From Streptomyces sp. TRM68416 (lineage in GTDB: Bacteria > Actinomycetota > Actinomycetes > Streptomycetales > Streptomycetaceae): DNA of 64,000 bases. The notes beneath the pieces were generated by a model. The model ran no database searches. It was not told the DNA's origin and saw only the letters and a list, made by a program, of their open reading frames with translations. Both the position numbers and the translations under genes were made by a program. Shown one piece after another: positions 36,819 through 46,047 of the stretch. Position 1 is the first letter of the stretch; the number at the start of each line of letters is the position of its first letter. The stretch lies in assembly GCF_014596915.1 (NCBI RefSeq), contig NZ_JACVWU010000001.1, positions 372,001 to 436,000 on the forward strand, given 5' to 3'.

Positions 36819-38722
36819 CCGAGGCGCTGCCGGACCCCGGTGCCTCCGCCGCCGTACTGATCGGTGTCGCCGCGTACAAGACCATGCCGAAGCTGCCCAC
36901 GGTGGCGCGCAACCTCACCCGGCTGAAGGAGGCGCTCACCGACCGGGCGATCTGGGGGCTGCCCGCGGACAAGTGCGTCGTCGTGCTCGACCCGAGTTCC
37001 CCGGACGACCTGATCGACCCGGTCGTGCAGGCGGCCCGGTCCGCCCGGGACACCCTGATCGTGTACTACGCCGGACACGGCTTCGTCGATCCGCTGGGCG
37101 CGCTGCGGCTGACCATGATCGGGTCGATGGAGGAACTCCCGCACAAGGCGGTGCTGTACAGCGAGTTGCGCGAGGCGCTGCGCCAGCACAACCGGGCCCG
37201 GCGGCGGGTCATCATCCTGGACTGCTGCTACAGCGGACGTGCCCTCGGCGACATGGACGCCCAGACGCGCACCCCGCTCAGGACGGTCGCGGACGTCAAG
37301 GGCATGGCGGGGAGCTATCTGCTGACGTCCGCCGCCTCCAACGTACGGGCGCTGGCGCCCCGGGGCGAGGAATGCACGGCGTTCACGGGCGAGTTCGTCC
37401 GGGTGCTGCGCGAGGGGATACCCGGCCGGGAGGGGCAGCCGATACGGCCGTACCTGACCCTGGACGCGATCTACCGGGAGGTCCGCGGCTCCCTTGAGCA
37501 CCGCGGCAGACCCACCCCGCGCCAGCAGGACAACAACCAGGTCGGCCAGCTCCCCTTCGTGCGCAACCTCGCCCACCCGCTGCCGCCCGACCGGTTCCTG
37601 CCGCCTCCGCCGCGCCCCCGCTGGCAGCGTCGTACGGCCTTCGTGCTGGCCGCGCTCGCCCCGGTCGCCGTGCTCGCCGCCGACAGCGGCAGGCCGCCCT
37701 CCGACGTCTGCTCGGCGCGCGCCTCCCTGATCGGTTTCTCCGACCGGTTGGACAAGGTCACCTTCCAGGGCCGCCGTCTCGTCGGCCTGTCCGCGCTCGC
37801 CCTCACCTCCGAGGGCCCCACCGGTGCCACGGCCCTCTCCCTGACCGACAACTCCTCCCCGGTGCTGTACCGGCTGTCCCTGGGCCCGCCGGGGAAGTCC
37901 CCGAAACCCGAGATCGCCGGGGCTACAGCGCTGGTGCGCCGGGACGGGCGGCCGTACGGCGGCGAGCAGGGCTTCGACGGAGAGGCCATCGCCGTGGAGG
38001 AGGGTGGCCGCACGGTCCTCGTGGCCTCCGAGCACGCGCCCTCGATCGGCCGCTACAGCCTCGCCACCGGCGAGTTGCTGTACGAGCTGCCGGTCCCGGA
38101 GCCCTTCCGCACCGACTCCCCCGGCGGCGACGCCCAGCGCGGCGCGATCTTCGAGTCCCTCGCCCTCTCCCCCGACGGGCGGCGGCTCTACGTCGGTCTT
38201 GAGCAGCCCCTGGGCCGGGACGGTACCTACCGCGGCGGCAACCGCATCCGCATCCTGCGCTACACCGGCGAGCCGGGCGGCGCGTACCGCGTCGACGGTC
38301 AACTCGCCTACCAGACCGACTCCGGACTGCGCCTCGCCGAGTTCGCGCCGATCGGCGACGGCCGCTTCCTGGCGCTGGAGCGCGGCTACACCGAGGGCCA
38401 GGGCAACAGCATCCGCGTCTACGAGGTGTCCCTGACCGGCCTGAAGGACGTCAGCGGGGAGCGGTCGCTGGAGCGGACGCCCGCCTCCGCGTTCGTGGTC
38501 AAGCGGGAGCTGGTCGACCTCGGGGACTGTCCGCCCTCCGGCGCCCGCGCCCGGCAGCCCCAGGTCAATCCGCTGCTGGACAACGCCGAGGGGATGGCGC
38601 TGGGCCGTCCGCTGACCGAAGGGCCCCACCAGGGGCGGCGGGTGCTGTACCTGGTGACGGACGACAACGACAACCCCGAGCAGATCACCCGCTTCTACAC
38701 GCTCGCGGTCGACGTCTCCTGA
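36815..38722 (+). CDS. caspase-like peptidase fused through a membrane helix to a phytase-like propeller
   Basis: A 635-residue fusion. Residues ~10-250 form a C14 caspase-like domain with the dyad His88 (YYAGHG) and Cys138 (LDCCYSG). A Pro/Arg-rich linker (about 255-272) leads to one predicted membrane helix (TAFVLAALAPVAVLAA, about 274-289). Residues ~300-635 look like the esterase-like-phytase propeller domain: FDGEAIAVEEGGRTVLVASEHAP, FESLALSPDGRRLYVGLEQPL and VLYLVTDDNDNPEQITRFY. The positive residues before the helix suggest the caspase is cytoplasmic and the propeller external. It is coupled to the upstream EACC1 gene and resembles a sensor-effector device. Confidence 0.82.
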   Translation: MTEALPDPGASAAVLIGVAAYKTMPKLPTVARNLTRLKEALTDRAIWGLPADKCVVVLDPSSPDDLIDPVVQAARSARDTLIVYYAGHGFVDPLGALRLTMIGSMEELPHKAVLYSELREALRQHNRARRRVIILDCCYSGRALGDMDAQTRTPLRTVADVKGMAGSYLLTSAASNVRALAPRGEECTAFTGEFVRVLREGIPGREGQPIRPYLTLDAIYREVRGSLEHRGRPTPRQQDNNQVGQLPFVRNLAHPLPPDRFLPPPPRPRWQRRTAFVLAALAPVAVLAADSGRPPSDVCSARASLIGFSDRLDKVTFQGRRLVGLSALALTSEGPTGATALSLTDNSSPVLYRLSLGPPGKSPKPEIAGATALVRRDGRPYGGEQGFDGEAIAVEEGGRTVLVASEHAPSIGRYSLATGELLYELPVPEPFRTDSPGGDAQRGAIFESLALSPDGRRLYVGLEQPLGRDGTYRGGNRIRILRYTGEPGGAYRVDGQLAYQTDSGLRLAEFAPIGDGRFLALERGYTEGQGNSIRVYEVSLTGLKDVSGERSLERTPASAFVVKRELVDLGDCPPSGARARQPQVNPLLDNAEGMALGRPLTEGPHQGRRVLYLVTDDNDNPEQITRFYTLAVDVS

Positions 38723-38761
38723 GCCGGGGTCAGGCGGACCGGGCGGGGCGGGCGGGGCGGG

Positions 38762-39220
38762 TCAGGGGTTCTCCCAGGCCGCCGGTTCCGCGGCCAGTTC
38801 CTGTACCGGCTCGGGGAGTTTGCCCGTCGCGATGTCGGCGATCGTGACGCCCTCAAGGATGCGGCGGACGTTGGCTCGTAGGGCGATCCAGAGTGGGAGG
38901 AGAGGCTCAGCCGAGCCGGCGTAGGTGAGGCCGGTGGGGCGGACGCCGCGTACCGAGACGATGGGGCCGTCTACGCCCCGGATGACGTCGGCGACGGTGA
39001 TCTCCGCGGGGTCGCGGGCCAGCATGTAGCCGCCGTTGCCGCCGCGCCGGCTCTCGACCAGTCCGGCGCGGCGGAGGTCACCGAGGATCCCTTCCAGGAA
39101 CTTGTGCGGAATGTCCTGCGTGGCGGCGATGGCCTCCGCCTTCACCGGTTCGCCGCCCTGTCGTACGGCGAGTTCCAGTACCGCCCGTACCGCGTAGTCC
39201 GCCCGTGCCGAGATCCTCAT
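38762..39220 (-). CDS. Rrf2 family transcriptional regulator without Fe-S cysteines
   Basis: A 152-residue Rrf2 regulator. It begins MRISARADYAVRAVLELAV, then the winged helix IAATQDIPHKFLEGILGDLRRAGLVESRRGGNGGY. Iron-sulfur Rrf2 proteins (IscR, NsrR) carry three cysteines in the C-terminal part; none is present here, so it resembles the CymR-like group. The target is unknown. The downstream-facing gene order leaves 40 bases to the convergent caspase gene. Confidence 0.88.
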   Translation of the reverse strand: MRISARADYAVRAVLELAVRQGGEPVKAEAIAATQDIPHKFLEGILGDLRRAGLVESRRGGNGGYMLARDPAEITVADVIRGVDGPIVSVRGVRPTGLTYAGSAEPLLPLWIALRANVRRILEGVTIADIATGKLPEPVQELAAEPAAWENP

Positions 39221-39255
39221 ACGACCATTGTCACCGCTGGACGCGGCAGGATGGG

Positions 39256-40761
39256 TCAGCCCAGCCGGATCACGTTCCAGGACAGCGGCTCCAGTACGGC
39301 GGTGAGGGTGCCGTCCGCCAGTGCTGTGCCCTCGCCCGGGTGCGGCGTGACGCGCTCGGGGTCGTCCAGGGTGTTGCGGGCGTCGGGGTCGCCGTCCGCG
39401 AGGACGCTGTGCTCCACGACCCGCGTCAAGTCCAGTGCGCCCAGGGCGACTTCGAGCGGCAGCGGCTCGGTGCGGCTGCGGTTGACCGCGAAGACGGTGA
39501 CCGTGCCGTCCTCGGCGCGTACGGCGGTGGCGTGCAGCAGATCGGTCTCGCCGTACTTCTTCGTCTCGTACGTCGGCGAGTCGACGCGGACGTCGAGGAC
39601 CTCGCCGCGGCCGTACTGGGAGGCCTGGGCGAAGGGGAAGAACGTGGTCTGCCGCCAGGCCGGGCCGCCGGGCTCGGTCATGATCGGGGCGATGACGTTG
39701 ACCAGCTGGGCGAGGCAGGCGACCGTCACCCGGTCCGCGTGCCTCAGCAGCGCGATCAGCAGGGAGCCGAAGACCACCGCGTCGGTGACGCTGTAGTTGT
39801 CCTCCAGCAGGCGGGGCGCCTCCGGCCAGTCCAGGGCGCTGACCTCGGTCTGGCTGCGGGACATGTACCAGACGTTCCACTCGTCGAAGGAGAGGTTGAT
39901 CTTCTTCTTCGACTTCAGGCGGGCGCCGACGTGGTCGCAGGTGGCCACGACGTTGTCGATGAAGGACTCCATGTCGACGGCCGAGGCCAGGAAGGAGTCG
40001 ATGTCGCCGTCGAGCGGCTCGTAGTAGGCGTGCAGCGAGATGTGGTCGACGAGGTCGTACGTCTCCTGCAGGACCGTCGCCTCCCACGCGGCGAAGGTCT
40101 CCATGCCCTGGCCGGAGCTGCCGCAGGCGACGAGTTCCACGGTCGGGTCGACCTGGCGCATGGCGCGGGCCGTCTCGGCGGCGACCCGGCCGTACTCCTC
40201 GGCCGTCTTGTGGCCGGTCTGCCAGGGGCCGTCCATCTCGTTGCCCAGGCACCAGAGCTTGATGCCGAAGGGGTCCTTGTCGCCGTGGGCCACGCGCAGG
40301 TCGGAGAGTGCGGTGCCGGCGGGGTGGTTGGCGTACTCCTGGAGTTCGATGGCCTCCGCGACGCCCCGGGTGCCGAGGTTGACGGCCATCATCGGCTCGG
40401 CCTGGGGGCCGACCTTCCGGAGGAAGTCGATGTACTCGGAGAGGCCGAAGCGGTTGGACTCCGTCGTGCGCCAGGCGAGGTCGAGGCGGCGGGGGCGGTC
40501 CTCCACCGGGCCGACGGAGTCCTCCCACTTGTAGCCCGAGACGAAGTTGCCGCCGGGGTAGCGGACGGCGGTGACGCCGAGTTCGCGGACCAGGTCCAGG
40601 ACGTCCTGGCGCAGGCCCGCCTCGTCCGCGGTGGGGTGGTCCGGTTCGAAGATGCCGGTGTAGACGCAGCGGCCGAGGTGTTCCACGAAGCTGCCGAACA
40701 GGCGGGGGTTGACCTCGGCGACCCTGAACGCCGGGTCGAGGGTGAAGCGGGCGGTACGCAT
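39256..40761 (-). CDS. abfA: alpha-L-arabinofuranosidase, GH51
   Basis: A 501-residue GH51 enzyme that releases terminal arabinofuranose from arabinan, arabinoxylan fragments or short arabino-oligosaccharides. The acid/base is Glu175 in CLGNEMDGPW and the nucleophile Glu294 in SFDEWNVWY. VRYPGGNFVSGYKW is a further family signature. No signal peptide is seen, so it acts inside the cell on imported oligomers. ATG at 40761 follows AAAGGGA. An IclR-type site lies about 40 bases upstream. It lies 35 bases from the Rrf2 gene, in the same direction. Confidence 0.93.
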   Translation of the reverse strand: MRTARFTLDPAFRVAEVNPRLFGSFVEHLGRCVYTGIFEPDHPTADEAGLRQDVLDLVRELGVTAVRYPGGNFVSGYKWEDSVGPVEDRPRRLDLAWRTTESNRFGLSEYIDFLRKVGPQAEPMMAVNLGTRGVAEAIELQEYANHPAGTALSDLRVAHGDKDPFGIKLWCLGNEMDGPWQTGHKTAEEYGRVAAETARAMRQVDPTVELVACGSSGQGMETFAAWEATVLQETYDLVDHISLHAYYEPLDGDIDSFLASAVDMESFIDNVVATCDHVGARLKSKKKINLSFDEWNVWYMSRSQTEVSALDWPEAPRLLEDNYSVTDAVVFGSLLIALLRHADRVTVACLAQLVNVIAPIMTEPGGPAWRQTTFFPFAQASQYGRGEVLDVRVDSPTYETKKYGETDLLHATAVRAEDGTVTVFAVNRSRTEPLPLEVALGALDLTRVVEHSVLADGDPDARNTLDDPERVTPHPGEGTALADGTLTAVLEPLSWNVIRLG

Positions 40762-40799
40762 GGTTCCCTTTCGTCTGCGGTAGTACGTGGCCGGTCGTC

Positions 40800-40817
40800 C
40801 GTTCGACATTTCGTATG
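40800..40817. promoter_or_regulatory. IclR-type operator before abfA
   Basis: CGTTCGACATTTCGTATG matches TGTTCGAAATTTCGAACA at 13 of 18 positions. A further half-site TTCGAAC lies at 40829-40835. This is the weakest of the four sites. Confidence 0.45.
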
Positions 40818-41024
40818 GCACTCGTAACTTCGAACGGGACCGTAAAGTTGATGCGCCCGCACGTCAATGGGGTGCGCGGGATGTCGCGATCGTTCCCGGC
40901 CGGTCAACCGGTCGTTCTCGGTTGAACTACGGTCGCCGGATCGCATGACGCGGACAGTTGTGGCCGCGTACTCTCGAACGGCCCGCTGTGCGACTCCGGG
41001 ACGGCGGCGAGACGAGGGGGAACG

Positions 41025-41639
41025 ATGGACATCGCGGGCGCGCGGAGGAGGGCGTCCCGGGTCGCGGCGGCGCTGCGGCGCTCACGCGGCGGCCCCGCCA
41101 TGCGCGGCATCGCCATGCGCGGCCTCGCGGCCGACCTCGCCACCGCCCTGCGGGCCAGACCCCGCCCCCCTGCCGACGTCCGCGAACTGTGCGCCGCCCT
41201 GTGCGAGGAGATGACCGCCAGGCGTGGCGGGCGGCGGGTGGAGTTGCGCTTCGAGCGGTTTCCCGACGAGTTCGAAGTGACCGGCCTGTGGCTGGAGTTC
41301 CAGGACTTCGACCTGGTCATCGTCGAGGAGCGGGCCGAGGCCGTCCAGCAACTCGTCATCCTCGGCCACGAGTTGTGGCACCTGCACGCCGGGCACCGCC
41401 ACCACCGCCAGGCGGGCTCCGCCGCGGCCGGCGCGCTGGCCGACGGGCCCGGACTGCGCGACGCCCTCGCCATCGCCGCCCGCAACGGCTCCCGGGAACG
41501 CGAGGAGGCCGAGGCGGACGACTTCGGGCACCGGCTGGCGGCGCTGTTCCGGCCGCTCCTCTCCGCAGTGGCTCAGGGCCCCCTCGACCCTCTGCAACGG
41601 GCCCTCGGCTACCGCGGGCGCGGAGGGCCGGCGCGGTGA
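41025..41639 (+). CDS. HExxH metallopeptidase-like protein (ImmA/IrrE-type context)
   Basis: A 204-residue protein with the zinc peptidase motif HELWH (residues 115-119) followed by another His cluster (LHAGHRHHRQ) and a downstream acidic stretch EREEAEADDFGH that could give the third ligand. It resembles the toxin-like or ImmA-type peptidases found beside MAB_1171c transporters. Its stop overlaps the next start (GTGA). No DNA-binding partner is adjacent. The substrate is unknown. Confidence 0.75.
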   Translation: MDIAGARRRASRVAAALRRSRGGPAMRGIAMRGLAADLATALRARPRPPADVRELCAALCEEMTARRGGRRVELRFERFPDEFEVTGLWLEFQDFDLVIVEERAEAVQQLVILGHELWHLHAGHRHHRQAGSAAAGALADGPGLRDALAIAARNGSREREEAEADDFGHRLAALFRPLLSAVAQGPLDPLQRALGYRGRGGPAR

Positions 41640-42895
41640 CGACGTACGCTCTGAACCCCTCAGACCTGCTCAGCGACTTCTACATCTCCTTCTGGATCCC
41701 CACCGCGGTGCTGTCCGCCGCCCTGGCGATCAAGCTGCCCACCATCATCCGGCTCTGGAAGGATCCCCTGCTGCGCGCGGTCGGCGGACTGCTGCTGCTC
41801 GCCTGCGGGGTGTTCGTGTTCTGCTCGCCCTCCACCATCGCCTGGGTCAACGACCTCGTCGGCGTGCCCAACATCTCGGCCCCCTGGTGCTACTCGCTCC
41901 TGACGGCCTTCTGCGGCTCCTGCCTGATGCTGATCATCGCGTGGCGCAACGGGCTGTACGACCGCTCCGCCGCCACCCGCCGCGCCATGCGCTGGGTGGT
42001 CTCCGTCTACTCCGGCGTGATCGTCGCCCTGTGGGTGCTGTTCGCCCTCGCCGACGCGCCCGTGGAACGGCTGCGGGACCTGGACACGTACTACGCCAAC
42101 ACCCCGTTCATGCGCGAGGAGATCCTGCTCTACCTGCTCGCGCACACCGTGGCCGTCCTGATCACCTCGCGGCTGATCTGGAACTGGGTGCGCACCGACG
42201 GACTCGACGCCTGGCTGCGCTGGGGACTGAAGCTGCTGGGCGTGGGCTACGGGGTGAACCTCGTCTTCGACGGCGCCAAGCTCACCGCCGTGGTCGCCCG
42301 TTGGACCGGCCACGACCTGGACTGGCTCAGCACCGACCTGGCGCCGACCGTGGCCGCCGGGTCGGCCATCCTGATCGCGGTCGGCTTCATCCTGCCGCAC
42401 GCCGGCCAGTACCTGCAGGACCGCTGGCGCGTCCGCCTCGCACACCGCCAACTGCGGCCCCTGTACCTGCTGATGCGCTCCGTGCACGGCAGCCGCGTCC
42501 CCTTCGTGCTGCGGGCCACCCCCGAACTGCGGCTGATCCGCCGGGAGACGTTCATCCGCGACGTCCTGCTGCCACTGGCCCGCCACCTCGACGAGGACCT
42601 GCGCCGGCGGGCGTACGACGCCGCCCTCGGCCTCGGCCACGAACCGGCGCGGGCCCGGGCCCTGGCGGCCGCGGTGGCCATCCAGGACGCCGTGGAGGCG
42701 AAGCGGCGGGCGCCGGAGAGTGACGGGTCGGGCGACCCGGACACGACAGAGCTGCTGCGGGAGATCGGGGCGGTGTCCCGCGCGCTGCGCCGGCCGGAGG
42801 AGCTGGAGGCGGTGCGCGCGAGGGCGGCGGCGCCCGCGTCTCCTTCTACGACCCCCCGTCCTGTTTCCGCAGAGAGCGTGTCCGCACATGAGTGA
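41636..42895 (+). CDS. MAB_1171c-family membrane protein
   Basis: A 419-residue protein. Residues ~15-260 contain about seven hydrophobic helices (for example FWIPTAVLSAALAI, VGGLLLLACGVFVFC, WVVSVYSGVIVALWVLFALA, AGSAILIAVGFILP). The remaining third is soluble and Arg/Glu-rich (DRWRVRLAHRQLRPLYLLM and RETFIRDVLLPLARHL). This matches the MAB_1171c putative transporter family, whose substrate is not known. It is co-translated with the upstream peptidase and overlaps the FAD enzyme by 8 bases. Confidence 0.8.
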   Translation: MTTYALNPSDLLSDFYISFWIPTAVLSAALAIKLPTIIRLWKDPLLRAVGGLLLLACGVFVFCSPSTIAWVNDLVGVPNISAPWCYSLLTAFCGSCLMLIIAWRNGLYDRSAATRRAMRWVVSVYSGVIVALWVLFALADAPVERLRDLDTYYANTPFMREEILLYLLAHTVAVLITSRLIWNWVRTDGLDAWLRWGLKLLGVGYGVNLVFDGAKLTAVVARWTGHDLDWLSTDLAPTVAAGSAILIAVGFILPHAGQYLQDRWRVRLAHRQLRPLYLLMRSVHGSRVPFVLRATPELRLIRRETFIRDVLLPLARHLDEDLRRRAYDAALGLGHEPARARALAAAVAIQDAVEAKRRAPESDGSGDPDTTELLREIGAVSRALRRPEELEAVRARAAAPASPSTTPRPVSAESVSAHE

Positions 42896-44282
42896 TCGCA
42901 AGTCCACCGCCGTCGTGCTCGGCGGCTCGCTGGCCGGGATGCTCGCCGCCCGCGCGCTGGCCTCCCTCGGCGCCCGGGTCACGGTCGTCGAGCGCGACGC
43001 GCTGCCCTCCGGCCCCGAACCGCGCAAGGGCCTGCCGCAGGCCCGGCACGTCCACCAGCTGTGGTCCGGGGGCGCGCACGCGTTGGAGGAGCTGCTGCCG
43101 GGCATCGGCGCGCGGCTGCGGGAGGCCGGCGCCCACCGGCTGCCGATCACCACGGACATGGTCGGCCTGTCACCGCGCGGCTGGTACCGGCGGTGGGCCG
43201 AGTCGCACTTCATGGTGCTGTGCAGCCGGGACCTGCTGGACGCGACGGTACGGGCGCAGGTGCTCGCCGACGAGCGGATCGCCCTCGTGGAGCGGGCCGA
43301 GGTGCTCGGCCTGGACGGCACGGGTGCCGCGGTCACCGGCGTGCGCGTGCGGGCGCACGACGACACGCGCCGCACCCTGCCCGCGGACCTGGTCGTCGAC
43401 GCCACCGGACGCGGCTCCCGCACGCCCCACTGGTTGGCCGCACTCGGGCTGCCGGAGCCCGAGGTGCGCGAGGTCGACTCGGGCCTGGCGTACGCCAGCC
43501 GCCTGTACCGTGCGCCCGAGGCCGCCCGGGACGGCTTCCCCGTCGTCAACGTCCAGCCCGCCCCGCGGACCGAGAGCGCCGGCCAGGGCGGCGTACTGCT
43601 GCCGATCGAGAACGGCCGGTGGCTGGTCACCCTGTTCGGCAGCCGGGACGACCGGCCCTCGCCGGACACGGCCGACTTCGACGCCTACGCCCGCACCCGG
43701 CTGCGGCACCCCGTCCTGGCCGACCTGATCGCGCGGGCGGAGCCGCTGACGGAGGTCGCCTTCACGCGGACGACGGCGAACCGCCGCCACTTCTACGAGC
43801 GGATGCCGGCCTGGCCGGAGAACTTCGTGGTCGTCGGCGACGCGCTCGCCGCGTTCAATCCGGTCTACGGGCACGGCATGTCGGTGGCGGCGCAGGAGGC
43901 GGTGGCCCTGCGGTCCACGGTCGCGAAGCTCGGGTGGGGTACGCCGGGGCTGTCCCGACGGCTCCAGCGGGCGGTGGCGCGGCGGGCTCAGCAGGCGTGG
44001 GACCTGGCCATCGGGCAGGACGTGTTCTACCCCGGGGCGTCGGAAACGGCCCCCACGCGCGCGGAACGCCTCATCGCCGCCTACGTCGACCGTCTGGTCC
44101 ACACGGCCACGGGCAACGGGCGGGTCGCTCGGGCGGTGACGGACGTGATGTCCCTGGAGCGGGGGGCGGGCGCGCTGCTGACGCCGGGGGTGCTGCTGGC
44201 GGCGGTGGCGGGCCCGCTCAAGCCTGCGCTCGGCGGGCCGCCGTTCACCGCGGAGGAGCTGAAACGGGCGGAGCTGCAGTAG
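42888..44282 (+). CDS. FAD-dependent monooxygenase
   Basis: A 464-residue flavoprotein of the aromatic hydroxylase/squalene-epoxidase-like group. The FAD-binding GxGxxG-like motif is VVLGGSLAGMLAARALA near residue 10-26. ADLVVDATGRGS and VVGDALAAFNPVYGHGMSVA (DG/GD motif) follow in the usual order. The C-terminal part (AYVDRLVHTATGNGRVARAVTDVM) is helical. Substrate unknown. It is the third gene of the operon with the metallopeptidase and MAB_1171c genes. Its stop codon directly abuts the stop of the convergent lactonase gene. Confidence 0.86.
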   Translation: MSDRKSTAVVLGGSLAGMLAARALASLGARVTVVERDALPSGPEPRKGLPQARHVHQLWSGGAHALEELLPGIGARLREAGAHRLPITTDMVGLSPRGWYRRWAESHFMVLCSRDLLDATVRAQVLADERIALVERAEVLGLDGTGAAVTGVRVRAHDDTRRTLPADLVVDATGRGSRTPHWLAALGLPEPEVREVDSGLAYASRLYRAPEAARDGFPVVNVQPAPRTESAGQGGVLLPIENGRWLVTLFGSRDDRPSPDTADFDAYARTRLRHPVLADLIARAEPLTEVAFTRTTANRRHFYERMPAWPENFVVVGDALAAFNPVYGHGMSVAAQEAVALRSTVAKLGWGTPGLSRRLQRAVARRAQQAWDLAIGQDVFYPGASETAPTRAERLIAAYVDRLVHTATGNGRVARAVTDVMSLERGAGALLTPGVLLAAVAGPLKPALGGPPFTAEELKRAELQ

Positions 44283-45143
44283 TCACCCGGCGAACGCCGG
44301 CTGCTCCAACCCCTTGCCCGCGCCCGGTACCACCAGCAGGGAGCCCGCCACCGGGTGGGGGGCCGTCAGGCCCACGCGGGCCGTGGTGACGTAGAGGTCG
44401 GTGAGGTCGGGGCCGCCGAAGGCGCAGGCCGTGACGCGCGGGGTGGGGAGGGTGAGGACGCGGTCGAGGTCGCCGGCCGGGGTGTAGCGGCGTACCGCGC
44501 CTCCGTCCCACAGGGCGACCCAGACGCAGCCGTCGGCGTCGACGGTGAGGCCGTCGGGGAAGCCGGCGCCGTCCTCGATCCGGGCGAGGGTGCGGCGGTT
44601 GGTGATGCGTCCGTCCGCGTGGTCGAAGACGTCGATCCGGCGGGTGGGCGAGTCGATGTAGTACATGAGCCGGCCGTCGGGGCTGAAGCCGGTGCCGTTG
44701 CTGACGGCGACGTCGTCCAGGACCGGCTCGACCGTGCCGTCCCCGGTGACACGGGAGAGCGTGCCGCCGCCCGCGGCCTCGTCGTAGCGCATGGTGCCCG
44801 CCCACAGGGAGCCGTCGGGGGCGACGGCGGCGTCGTTGGCGCGGCGGCCGGGGACGGGTTCGCGGTGGAGCCAGCGGAAGGAGCCGTCGGGGTCGAGGAG
44901 GGCCACTCCGTCGCGGAGGTTGAGCACGAGGCCGCCGCCGGAACGGGGCTTCACCGCGCCGATGTGCTGGTCCGTCGTCCGGACGGTCCGGCGCCCCGAG
45001 GACGGGTCGTAGGTGTGGATCCGCGCGCCCAGGATGTCGATCCAGAGCAGCCGCCCGGTCGCCGGGTCCCAGGTCGGCCCCTCGCCGAGGGTCGCCTCGG
45101 CCCGTACCGCCACCTCGTAGGAGCTCATCCCGTGGGCGCTCAT
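44283..45143 (-). CDS. SMP-30/gluconolactonase-family lactonase
   Basis: A 286-residue six-bladed propeller hydrolase. Metal ligands seen are Glu21 (LGEGPTW), Asn149 (VSNGTGFS) and Asp197 (FPDGLTVD), with Asn103 in RANDAAV. It opens sugar lactones to aldonic acids, the step before a dehydratase such as that at 22014-23177. The ATG at 45143 overlaps the IclR stop (ATGA); an internal ATG six codons later is possible. Operon position after iclR indicates co-regulation. Confidence 0.9.
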   Translation of the reverse strand: MSAHGMSSYEVAVRAEATLGEGPTWDPATGRLLWIDILGARIHTYDPSSGRRTVRTTDQHIGAVKPRSGGGLVLNLRDGVALLDPDGSFRWLHREPVPGRRANDAAVAPDGSLWAGTMRYDEAAGGGTLSRVTGDGTVEPVLDDVAVSNGTGFSPDGRLMYYIDSPTRRIDVFDHADGRITNRRTLARIEDGAGFPDGLTVDADGCVWVALWDGGAVRRYTPAGDLDRVLTLPTPRVTACAFGGPDLTDLYVTTARVGLTAPHPVAGSLLVVPGAGKGLEQPAFAG

Positions 45144-45913
45144 GCCGCGCTCCGGTGGCCGAGCCGCTCCGACAGTTCGGCGGCGCCCTTGGCGGCGAGC
45201 TGCTCCAGCTCCGCCTTGCGGTCCTCGCTCCAGCGGATCATCGGTACGGAGATGGAGAGCGCGGCGACGACCCGTCCGGTGCGGTCGCGCACCGGCGCGG
45301 CCACGCAGGAGACGTCCGGGTTGGACTCGCGGCTCTCCACCGCGATCCCCCGCTCCCGGATCTCGGCGAGGGCCTCGCGCAGCGCGCCCGGTTCGGTGAT
45401 GCTGTTGGGGGTCATCGCGGCCAGCTCGGCGTCGTCCGGGATGCGCGAGGCGAGCTCGGGCTCGGGCAGCGAGGCCAGCAGCATCTTGCCGACGGAGGTG
45501 CAGTGGGCGGGCAGGCGGCGGCCGGCCGCGGACACCATGCGCACGGCGTGCGTGGAGTCGACCTTGGCGATGTAGATGACGTCGGTGCCCTCCAGGATCG
45601 CCACGTGCACCGTCTCGTCGCAGGTCTCGGCGACCGACCGGGCCACCTGCTGGCCCTCGGCGGCGAGGTCGAGCTGCTCGGCGTACCGGCTGCCGAGCTG
45701 GTAGGGGCGCACGCCGAGCCGGTACCGTCCGGGCTGTCCGGGCACGGGGGTGATGTAGGACCGGGCGGCGAGTGTGGTGACCAGCTCGTGCACGGTGGTG
45801 CGCGGGAGCTGGAGCTTGCGCACGATGTCGGGGGCGGAGAGCGTGCCGTCCCCGTCGAGGAAGAGCTCAAGGATGTCGAGAGCCCGGGTCACGGCAGGTA
45901 CGAGGCGTCCCAC
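45140..45913 (-). CDS. IclR family regulator
   Basis: A 257-residue IclR regulator. The N-terminal winged HTH is AVTRALDILELFL...PDIVRKLQLPRTTVHELVTTLA, and the C-terminal effector domain has VHVAILEGTDVIYIAKVDS, LPAHCTSVGKMLLA and VAALSISVPMIRWS. It is coupled to the lactonase gene and probably senses a sugar acid. An almost perfect 17-bp version of the shared palindrome lies 27 bases upstream, so autoregulation is expected. GTG at 45913 follows GGAGGGG. Confidence 0.9.
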   Translation of the reverse strand: MGRLVPAVTRALDILELFLDGDGTLSAPDIVRKLQLPRTTVHELVTTLAARSYITPVPGQPGRYRLGVRPYQLGSRYAEQLDLAAEGQQVARSVAETCDETVHVAILEGTDVIYIAKVDSTHAVRMVSAAGRRLPAHCTSVGKMLLASLPEPELASRIPDDAELAAMTPNSITEPGALREALAEIRERGIAVESRESNPDVSCVAAPVRDRTGRVVAALSISVPMIRWSEDRKAELEQLAAKGAAELSERLGHRSAA

Positions 45914-45939
45914 GTCCGTCCCCTCCTAAAGTCAGGCTG

Positions 45940-45956
45940 TGTTCGAAATTTCAACA
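45940..45956. promoter_or_regulatory. IclR operator upstream of iclR
   Basis: TGTTCGAAATTTCAACA fits TGTTCGAAATTTCGAACA with one base missing. It is the best copy of the motif and sits next to the regulator gene. A further partial half-site GCGAACACA lies about 15 bases further upstream. Confidence 0.7.
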
Positions 45957-46047
45957 GCCGATCGGAATGGCGAACACAGGCTACTCAAATTCCGTTTCCC
46001 CGGGCAATGGCCCTGCACCACCGACCTGACGGCCGCCCGCCGTGCGC

